Origin: Rhodospirillales bacterium
GTDB taxonomy: Bacteria; Pseudomonadota; Alphaproteobacteria; SMXQ01
Reading direction: 5' to 3'
Assembly (NCBI GenBank): GCA_024638585.1
Contig: JAHEKA010000111.1
Span: 1 to 7,286, forward strand
DNA length: 7,286 nucleotides
Position numbers and translations under genes: made by a program. Below, piece after piece: positions 1 to 4,712 of the stretch (its first letter is position 1; each line of letters begins with the position of its first letter). The notes beneath the pieces were generated by a model, which was given only the letters and a program-made list of their open reading frames with translations, was not told where the DNA came from and made no database searches.

Positions 1-18
1 CCGGGAGAGGCCGCGCGG

Positions 19-1005
19 TCAGTCGAGTTCGATGACCAGCTTGTCTGTCTTGCTGCCCGAGACGCAGATCGTCATCATCTGGTTGGCGGCATGCTCGCGG
101 TCGCTCAAGACGAAATCCTTGTGATCCGGGATTCCCTCCAGTACCTGCACGACACAGGTGCCGCAGCACCCTTCCTGGCAGGAGGAGGCGGCATAGACTC
201 CATTTTGCATCAACACACCGAGGATGGACTGGCCCTTCTTGACCTCGAAGCTCTTGCCGGTCCCGGCGATTTCAACCGTGAAGGTCTCGGGCAGATCCGC
301 ATCATCGATTTCGCCCGCGTTGTCGGTCGTCGGGGCGGTGAAGTATTCGATATGGACCATGTCGGGCATGCGGTTTGCGGTAATCATGTTGAACGCATCC
401 AGCATGGGGGCTGGGCCGCAGCAATAGAGATGCGCCTCCAGGGGCGCGCGGACGGCGATCGAGGTCACGTCCAGCATCTGCCCGGCTTCGTCATCGAAAT
501 TGAAATTGACCCGTCCGGGCTGTTTCTCGTTGAGCGCTTCCAGCTCCTCACGGAAGGCGGCGGCCTCTCTGCTGCGGGCGCCGTAGAACAGCATCCAGAG
601 ATCGCCGATTTCTTCCAAGCGCTGAATCATGGCGTAAAGAGGGGTGATGCCGATGCCGCCGGCGATTAGGATCTTGGGGGCGCCGTCCTCGACCAGCGCG
701 AAGTTGTTGCGCGGCGCGCTGATCTTGAGCGTCGCGCCCTCAAGGTCGTTTTCATGCAGGTATTTGGACCCGCCCGTGCTGTGGGCATCCAGGGACACGG
801 CAATGACATAACGGTGCCGTTCGGCCTGGGAATTCACCAGGGAATAGTTTCGTACCAATCCGTTGGGCAGGTGCACATCGATATGCGATCCGGCGGTGAA
901 GGCGGGCAGGTCGTCGCCGTCGGCGGCATGCAGTTCGAAGGCGCGAATGCCTTGGGCAAGTTCCGTGACGCTTTTCACCACAACGTCGATCAAGGCGGAA
1001 TTCAT
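19..1005 (-). CDS. PDR/VanB-type FMN and 2Fe-2S oxidoreductase (reductase component of an oxygenase)
   Basis: This 328-residue cytoplasmic flavoprotein is expected to take electrons from NAD(P)H through FMN to a plant-type 2Fe-2S cluster and on to a partner, usually a Rieske-type oxygenase or demethylase. Visible in order: a flavin-binding beta-barrel with RNYSLVN at residues 52-58, a nucleotide-binding domain with GGIGITP at 116-122 and YCCGPAPML at 194-202, and a C-terminal ferredoxin domain with cluster ligands C276, C281, C284 and C314 (Cx4Cx2Cx29C). Domain order and length match phthalate dioxygenase reductase and VanB. I chose the ATG at 1003-1005, 28 codons inside the longest open frame. 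GAGAAAG lies about 8 bases upstream, the protein then begins like the family, and the upstream ATG at 1087-1089 falls before the predicted -10 box. No oxygenase gene is in the window, so the substrate is unknown. Family assignment is firm; the specific reaction is not. Confidence 0.9.
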   Translation of the reverse strand: MNSALIDVVVKSVTELAQGIRAFELHAADGDDLPAFTAGSHIDVHLPNGLVRNYSLVNSQAERHRYVIAVSLDAHSTGGSKYLHENDLEGATLKISAPRNNFALVEDGAPKILIAGGIGITPLYAMIQRLEEIGDLWMLFYGARSREAAAFREELEALNEKQPGRVNFNFDDEAGQMLDVTSIAVRAPLEAHLYCCGPAPMLDAFNMITANRMPDMVHIEYFTAPTTDNAGEIDDADLPETFTVEIAGTGKSFEVKKGQSILGVLMQNGVYAASSCQEGCCGTCVVQVLEGIPDHKDFVLSDREHAANQMMTICVSGSKTDKLVIELD

Positions 1006-1080
1006 AACTGAGGCTTTCTCTCGTGGGACCAGACAAGGAAGCAGGCACGCAGGGAACCTGGCGGGGCTCAATTTGGCGCC

Positions 1081-1111
1081 GTTATACACCGCTTCGCGGC
1101 CTTTGCGTCAA
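1081..1111 (-). promoter_or_regulatory. Sigma-70-like promoter of the PDR-type reductase
   Basis: Read on the minus strand, TTGACG (1106-1111) and TATAAC (1081-1086) each match five of six consensus bases. The 19-base spacer is longer than the ideal 17. Transcription would start near 1073 and give a leader of roughly 70 bases before the ATG at 1005. The site lies between the terminator of the upstream ompA-like gene and the reductase start, so the reductase is probably transcribed on its own. This is a sequence match only. Confidence 0.6.
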
Positions 1112-1160
1112 CCAAACGGGCCTGCCGGGCGAGGCTGTACGGCGGGGATTGCGGGCGTTG

Positions 1161-1197
1161 GGCCAAAAGAAAGCCCGCGCCCCGAAGGGCGCGGGCC
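1161..1197 (-). terminator. Intrinsic terminator of the OmpA-like gene (UUCG tetraloop)
   Basis: On the minus strand, GCCCGCGCCC (1187-1196) and GGGCGCGGGC (1173-1182) form a perfect 10-bp GC-rich stem around the loop TTCG (1183-1186). The loop is closed by a C-G pair, the extra-stable C(UUCG)G form. A T-rich run, TTTCTTTT, follows directly. The hairpin begins about 27 bases after the OmpA-like stop codon, so it should end that transcript and insulate the reductase gene downstream. Confidence 0.9.
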
Positions 1198-1223
1198 AGC
1201 AATACTGACGATACTGGTTCTTG

Positions 1224-2057
1224 TTAGAAGTTGATCTCGACCCGCCGGTTGCGCGGTTCGCGGACACCGTCGCCGGTGGACACCAACGGGGCGCTTTCAC
1301 CCTTGGCGGCAGTCGAAACGCCACCCCCCGACATGCCGAGCTTCACCAATGCGGCCTTGGCGGCAGCGGCGCGGCGCTGGGACAGACCCATGTTGTATTT
1401 GGCGGCACCCGAACGGTCGGCGTGACCGGTCAGCATCACCCGGCTGAAGCCCCGGCGTTTTGCGTAGGCGGCCGCAGCTTCCAGCACGCGCTGTGCGTCG
1501 GCGCGGATGTCGGCGCGGTTCCAGTCGAAGAACACGATGAAGGAACGCGGCGGCGGCGGCGGGGCCGGCTTGGCAACCGGCGGCGGCGGCGGCGGAGCCG
1601 GCTTGGCTGCTACCGGGGGTTTCCAGGCGGCGAGCGCCTTCTCAAAAGCGCGTTTGCACTTGCCGATGCATTTCTTGTCCTTTTCGGCAACGGCCCACAG
1701 CCAGCAGTCGAAGCTGGTTTGCGCTGTGGAGGCCTGCTTGGGATTCTGCTCCCTAAAGCCTCCGTTCAAGGCCCGCATCAGCCGGGCATGTCCGTCGCGA
1801 AGGTCCCTCCGGGCGCCGGATGGAAGCTTTTTGATCTTGGCCGGATCATCCGGCAGCACGTTCTTGCCCGCATCGGCGGCGCGTGCCTTCACGGCGAATT
1901 TGTCGTGGGAGTAGTAGTACTGCACCCGCGCGAGCTTGAAATAGTCCTTACTCAAGGCTTTCGTGAAGTCGGAAGCCGAGGCAGTTGAGGTCCAGCCCGT
2001 CAGCGCCACAGCTAGCGCCAAAAGGGTTGGGCCCATGATCTTGTTGAGTGTCTTCAT
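1224..2057 (-). CDS. Secreted OmpA C-terminal-domain (peptidoglycan-binding) envelope protein
   Basis: This 277-residue protein is predicted to sit in the periplasm or outer membrane and bind peptidoglycan. Residues 1-28 form a Sec signal peptide with cleavage after ASA (A28). Residues 29-146 are mainly helical, with C118, C130, C134 and a DCWLW motif at 117-121. No eight-stranded barrel pattern is visible there. Residues 147-170 are a Pro/Ala/Lys-Pro linker. Residues 171-277 are an OmpA C-terminal domain: FFDWNRADI at 176-184, GHADRSG at 211-217, LSQRRA at 225-230 and the closing NRRVEINF. D214 and R229, 15 residues apart, correspond to the Asp and Arg that hold diaminopimelate in characterised OmpA domains. 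AGGGGAG lies 10 bases before the ATG and supports this start. A 205-bp gap separates it from the amidohydrolase gene, and its own terminator follows. It resembles alphaproteobacterial OmpA-family proteins but could equally be a Pal-like structural anchor. Confidence 0.9.
   Translation of the reverse strand: MKTLNKIMGPTLLALAVALTGWTSTASASDFTKALSKDYFKLARVQYYYSHDKFAVKARAADAGKNVLPDDPAKIKKLPSGARRDLRDGHARLMRALNGGFREQNPKQASTAQTSFDCWLWAVAEKDKKCIGKCKRAFEKALAAWKPPVAAKPAPPPPPPVAKPAPPPPPRSFIVFFDWNRADIRADAQRVLEAAAAYAKRRGFSRVMLTGHADRSGAAKYNMGLSQRRAAAAKAALVKLGMSGGGVSTAAKGESAPLVSTGDGVREPRNRRVEINF
1548..1616 (-). repeat. Pro-rich linker repeat inside the OmpA-like gene
   Basis: Codons for residues 148-170 encode two tandem copies of a (V)AKPAPPPPP-like unit. 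The DNA is correspondingly repetitive, with runs of CCG/CGC triplets. Such tracts usually form stiff spacers that reach from the outer-membrane side to peptidoglycan. Simple triplet repeats of this kind can change length by slippage in steps of whole codons. Confidence 0.75.
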
Positions 2058-2262
2058 ATCGAAGATGCTCCCCTATTTGAATTCCGGGTTTCGGATCGTT
2101 GTGATGTCGTCCCCAAGCTGCACAAACATGCATACTTCTTTAGCAAAAGCAATTCTCAAGACTGTGACAAATGGGAGCTTCCAGGATTGGCGGGTCGAGA
2201 TGACAGCCGCCCCGTCCCTGGAGTCCGCGACCAGCGGGCATCCCGCCGACCGACGCAATTCG
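2058..2262 (-). other. Intergenic region upstream of the OmpA-like gene
   Basis: These 205 bases hold no credible gene. On the minus strand the best promoter-like match is TTGAGA (2154-2159) followed 17-19 bases later by AGTATGCA, whose -10 agreement is poor, so I do not call a promoter. A short GCGGG/CCCGC hairpin (stem 5, loop 3) near 2234-2246 lies just after the amidohydrolase stop. It lacks a T-tract and is at best a weak terminator. Confidence 0.4.
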
Positions 2263-3333
2263 TCAGTCCAGGCCGTACAGCGCCCGCGCATTGGCGTCGA
2301 GAATCTTGTCCACCACCCGTCCGGGCAGGACGCCATCGTCGCGAAGCTTGCCGATGGCCTCGATCTCCGTCGCCTGGTCGTGATGGCCATAGTCGGTGCC
2401 GATCACCAGGTTATCCTCACCCACCTGCTTGACGATGTAGGGCAGGTCATCGGTCACCTGGCAGGCGACATACATATTGTTGCGCTTGAGGATATCGGTG
2501 GAGCGCCAATCGGGATCATTGCGGTTCTTCCAATAGCTGAGCTCCGTGTAGTTGATGGCATAGGGCAGCCAGGAGGCGGAGAATTCGACGAAGCCCCAGC
2601 GCATGCCGGGGAACTTTTGCGGAATATCGCGCATGATCAGCGAATGGAACGCACCGACGCCGGGCGAGCGGTTGGACATGAAGCGGGTCGAGGAATTCTT
2701 GAATAGCCCCATAAAGGTGCTGCAGTGGTTGCCGGAATGGATACAGGCTGCCAGGTCCAGTTCTTGCGCTGCTTCCCATAGCGGGTAGAAGTAGGGATCA
2801 TCAAGCTCCTTGCCGTCCTCGATGCCGACCAGAAACACGCCGCAGGCGCCGTTTTCCTTGCAGAAGGCGAGCTCGTCGCGGAGGCCGTCCATGGCCCTGA
2901 GCGGCGGGATGGCGGCCCAGCGCAGCCGGTTGTCGCTTTGCTTCCAAATATCGGCAAGCCAGCGGTTGTAGCTTCGTCCCAGTGCCGTGTCCCACTGGGG
3001 ATCGTCGGTCTTGCCGCTCAGGAAAAAGGTGGGATACAGCACCTGGACATCGACCCCCATCTCATCCATATGGGCGAGACGTCCTGCGATGTCTTCCATT
3101 TCTCTCTGGCCCGCCGTCACGTCGGTGTAGTCCTGGTTCCGCGTCCCGGTCCAGACCGTGCCGTCGACCAACCAGTATTGCTTGTTCTGCTGCCCGATCT
3201 GGGTTTCGATCTGGTCGGCTCCCTCGGGGCTCAAGACCACGGGCCGGAATTTTTCCTCATTCTCGCGCAGATAGGAAAAGGTGCGTGTTGTCTCGATGAC
3301 GTGGGCGTCGGCGTCGACGATCCTGAGGGTCAT
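2263..3333 (-). CDS. Amidohydrolase-2 family metal-dependent hydrolase
   Basis: This 356-residue cytoplasmic TIM-barrel enzyme belongs to the amidohydrolase-2 (ACMSD-related) group, whose members hydrolyse or decarboxylate cyclic and aromatic substrates using a divalent metal. Visible motifs are the N-terminal VDADAHVIE (residues 6-14, with D9 and H11 in place of the classical HxH), a central IHSGNH (198-203, H199 the probable ligand), FHS (229-231), and a C-terminal GTDYGHHD (312-319) supplying the catalytic Asp, D314. The ATG at 3331-3333 has AAGGA about 8 bases upstream, and the protein begins directly with the first strand of the barrel. It is first in its transcription direction and diverges from the cysteine-cluster gene. 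The DADAHV variant is common in members of unknown substrate. Together with the PDR-type reductase further left it hints at aromatic degradation, but that pairing is inference. The family is certain; the substrate is not. Confidence 0.9.
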   Translation of the reverse strand: MTLRIVDADAHVIETTRTFSYLRENEEKFRPVVLSPEGADQIETQIGQQNKQYWLVDGTVWTGTRNQDYTDVTAGQREMEDIAGRLAHMDEMGVDVQVLYPTFFLSGKTDDPQWDTALGRSYNRWLADIWKQSDNRLRWAAIPPLRAMDGLRDELAFCKENGACGVFLVGIEDGKELDDPYFYPLWEAAQELDLAACIHSGNHCSTFMGLFKNSSTRFMSNRSPGVGAFHSLIMRDIPQKFPGMRWGFVEFSASWLPYAINYTELSYWKNRNDPDWRSTDILKRNNMYVACQVTDDLPYIVKQVGEDNLVIGTDYGHHDQATEIEAIGKLRDDGVLPGRVVDKILDANARALYGLD

Positions 3334-3360
3334 GTTCTTCTTCCTTCTTGTCCGGCGAAT

Positions 3361-3397
3361 CCTCCGGTGCGGCGGAGGCGCCTGTATATTTGCAGGC
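3361..3397. promoter_or_regulatory. Two adjacent inverted repeats in the divergent intergenic region
   Basis: CCTCCG (3361-3366) and CGGAGG (3373-3378) form a 6-bp stem with a 6-base loop. GCCTG (3380-3384) and CAGGC (3393-3397) form a second stem around an AT-rich loop. They lie between the divergent starts of the amidohydrolase (3333) and the cysteine-cluster protein (3520), where operators for either gene would be expected. No clear -35/-10 pair was recognised. Function is unknown and chance is possible. Confidence 0.3.
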
Positions 3398-3519
3398 TAT
3401 TTTACCCGTTCGGGGGAATCGCGCCAATCATCGTCGGGCCTATCGCCATGGCTTTTTCCCGACAAGCCCATGCGGTAGTCTACAAGCCGCAAGTTCAGGC
3501 GAAAGCAGGCGGAAGACCC

Positions 3520-4128
3520 ATGGCCGAACATTCCAATCCGAACAAGGTCGCCCCGGGCCGGGAGTGCGGGGCCTGCACACTCTGTTGCAAGCTGATGGCC
3601 ATCGAGGCGCTCAACAAGCCCAAAGGCGAGGAGTGCCCAAATTGCATTCCAAACGTCGCCTGCCGCATCTATGACACGCGGCCCGGCGAATGCCGCAGCT
3701 ACTATTGCGAGTTTCTGAAGCAAGGCAATCTGCCCGACTATTGGCACCCAAGGCTGTGTCATATCGTCCTGACCTTCGATCGGTCGCGGAACCGCCTGAG
3801 CGCCTACGTAGATCCCGTGGCCGAGCAGGCTTGGCGGCAGGAACCCCATTATTCCGACCTGAAGCAATGGGCCGCGGGAATGGCGGGGCAAAGGGGACAG
3901 GTGGTCGTCAAAATCGGTCCCCGTGCGGTGGTGATCCTACCCGATCGTCATGTAGACCTAGGCATCGTTGCCGCCGATGAAGTGATCGTGACGGCCGAGA
4001 AACAAACCCCGGATGGGCTGGTCCTCGATGCCCTCAAAATGAAGCTGGACGACCCCCGGATTGCGGACCTCCAGGATTCGGCATTGGGCGCGCACGATCT
4101 CGACGTCATGGGACGTTCCGAACCCTGA
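3520..4128 (+). CDS. YkgJ-type CxxCxxCC cysteine-cluster protein
   Basis: This 202-residue soluble protein has ten cysteines, all within its first 80 residues: C16, C19, C22, C23, C39, C42, C48, C58, C63 and C80. The core CGACTLCC (16-23), followed by the CRIYDTRPGECRSYYC stretch (48-63), is the signature of the YkgJ / CxxCxxCC family. That family is thought to bind a metal such as zinc or an iron-sulfur cluster, and its role remains unproven. The remaining half is cysteine-free and probably a small alpha/beta domain. I start it at the ATG at 3520-3522, preceded by GGCGGAAG, because the conserved region begins soon after. An in-frame ATG at 3448 has a weaker upstream site. The frame stays open back into the antisense of the amidohydrolase, which is not credible coding sequence. 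No neighbour suggests a partner. Confidence 0.8.
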   Translation: MAEHSNPNKVAPGRECGACTLCCKLMAIEALNKPKGEECPNCIPNVACRIYDTRPGECRSYYCEFLKQGNLPDYWHPRLCHIVLTFDRSRNRLSAYVDPVAEQAWRQEPHYSDLKQWAAGMAGQRGQVVVKIGPRAVVILPDRHVDLGIVAADEVIVTAEKQTPDGLVLDALKMKLDDPRIADLQDSALGAHDLDVMGRSEP

Positions 4129-4213
4129 TCGCGGGGCCTAAATGAATTGGAAAAACGGCCCAACCAACCGCTTTGAAAACGTGCATATAGCAAATTAAAT
4201 AACGGCAATATGG

Positions 4214-4248
4214 GTTTGAATTTGAATGTATTTTACATATTTTCAAAC
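4214..4248 (+). promoter_or_regulatory. Nested inverted repeat and candidate promoter upstream of flp
   Basis: GTTTGAA (4214-4220) and TTCAAAC (4242-4248) form a perfect 7-bp inverted repeat. Inside it, ATGTA (4226-4230) and TACAT (4234-4238) form a second dyad whose centre is one base away. The same stretch holds TTGAAT (4216-4221) and TATTTT (4238-4243) with a 16-base spacer, a fair sigma-70-like pair that would give a leader of about 55 bases for flp. A regulator bound to this dyad would cover the promoter. The surrounding 4129-4305 region is much more AT-rich than the genes, and nothing else is recognised in it. Confidence 0.4.
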
Positions 4249-4305
4249 TACCTAAATTGTGGTAACCGCTGTACTAAGTTCGATTATTAGTCCCGGGAGG
4301 ACCAA

Positions 4306-4506
4306 ATGTTTAATTATGCGTGGACCTGGATTAAGGTTGCTCTTGATCGCGATGAGGGCGTTACCGCCATCGAATACGGGCTGATCGCCGCACTGATCGC
4401 CGTCGCTATTATCGCTGCGATCACCATCGTCGGCACGGAACTGAACACGACGTTCCAGACCATTCGCGGCGCCCTACAGAACGCCAATACGGGCGGCGGA
4501 AGCTGA
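4306..4506 (+). CDS. flp: Flp-family type IVb pilin (prepilin)
   Basis: This is a 66-residue Flp/Fap prepilin, the major subunit of Tad-type adhesive pili. Residues 1-18 form a short charged leader ending in DRDEG. Prepilin peptidase (TadV/CpaA type) should cut after G18, giving a mature pilin starting VTAIEYG with the hallmark Glu at +5 (E23) and Tyr at +6 (Y24). A hydrophobic helix of about 20 residues follows (25-44), then a short polar tail ending in Gly-Gly-Gly-Ser, typical of Flp length and layout. GGGAGG (4295-4300) lies 5 bases before the ATG, a strong ribosome binding site consistent with high expression. None of the cpa/tad assembly genes (peptidase, secretin, ATPase, TadB/C, TadE/F) is in the window, so the gene stands alone and would depend on a machine encoded elsewhere. 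Confidence 0.95.
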   Translation: MFNYAWTWIKVALDRDEGVTAIEYGLIAALIAVAIIAAITIVGTELNTTFQTIRGALQNANTGGGS

Positions 4507-4515
4507 TCCCTGAAA

Positions 4516-4544
4516 TGCGCCATTCACAATTTTGGGGTGGCGCA
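4516..4544 (+). terminator. Hairpin after flp, probable mRNA 3' end
   Basis: TGCGCCA (4516-4522) and TGGCGCA (4538-4544) pair perfectly. In RNA the stem extends by two G-U pairs and one C-G to about 10 bp, with a loop of about 9 bases. It starts 10 bases after the flp stop codon. No U-tract follows, so it is either a non-canonical terminator or an mRNA-stabilising 3' hairpin, as often seen behind abundant pilin messages. Confidence 0.5.
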
Positions 4545-4712
4545 GAAGGTGTCTAGACCAAGCTAGGGGACGGCTGTCGGCCGGCAGTCCATAGCGCCTG
4601 TTTCGGTGCCCTGGAGGCATGTCCGCACGGGCCCGTTGCCGACGATCATAATACCGTTATGTGAAGAGCTGGTTCACCTCTGAGGCGTTTTGTTCTAGCC
4701 TCGCGCGCCATC
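4545..4712 (+). other. Palindrome-rich leader region upstream of uup
   Basis: No gene is recognised here. It contains several short dyads: GTCTAGAC (4551-4558), an imperfect CTGTCGGCCGGCAG (4574-4587), ACGGGCCCGT (4627-4636), and GTGAA/TTCAC with a 7-base gap (4661-4677). A weak promoter match, TTGCCG (4636-4641) with TATGTG (4658-4663), would place the last dyad over the -10 and start. No convincing Shine-Dalgarno sequence precedes the uup ATG at 4713, so a short or leaderless transcript is possible. Confidence 0.4.

Noticed and set aside
1006..1089. 28-codon N-terminal extension of the PDR-type reductase
   Set aside because: The upstream ATG would lie before the predicted -10 box at 1081-1086, and the extra residues do not look like a targeting signal or family sequence.
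1221..1988. 255-codon plus-strand open frame
   Set aside because: It is antisense to the well-supported OmpA-like gene and its composition is the Gly/Arg-rich kind produced by GC-rich shadow frames.
1963..2706. 247-codon open frame on the plus strand
   Set aside because: It lies antisense to the OmpA-like start, the intergenic region and the amidohydrolase, whose motifs are clear. Its translation has no recognisable domain and it starts inside the signal-peptide region of another gene.
2938..3519. Long N-terminal extension of the cysteine-cluster protein
   Set aside because: The frame is open, but it runs antisense through the amidohydrolase start and the divergent promoter region. The conserved part begins shortly after the ATG at 3520.
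4134..4161. GGGCC/GGCCC hairpin after the cysteine-cluster gene
   Set aside because: It is a five-base stem with an 18-base loop and no T-tract, which is not convincing as a terminator.
4142..4198. 18-codon open frame upstream of flp
   Set aside because: It has no usable ribosome binding site, is very short, and lies in AT-rich DNA where such frames arise by chance.
4619..4651. 10-codon leader-like open frame before uup
   Set aside because: GGAGG is only one base from its ATG, too close for normal initiation, and the peptide is too short to judge without conservation data.
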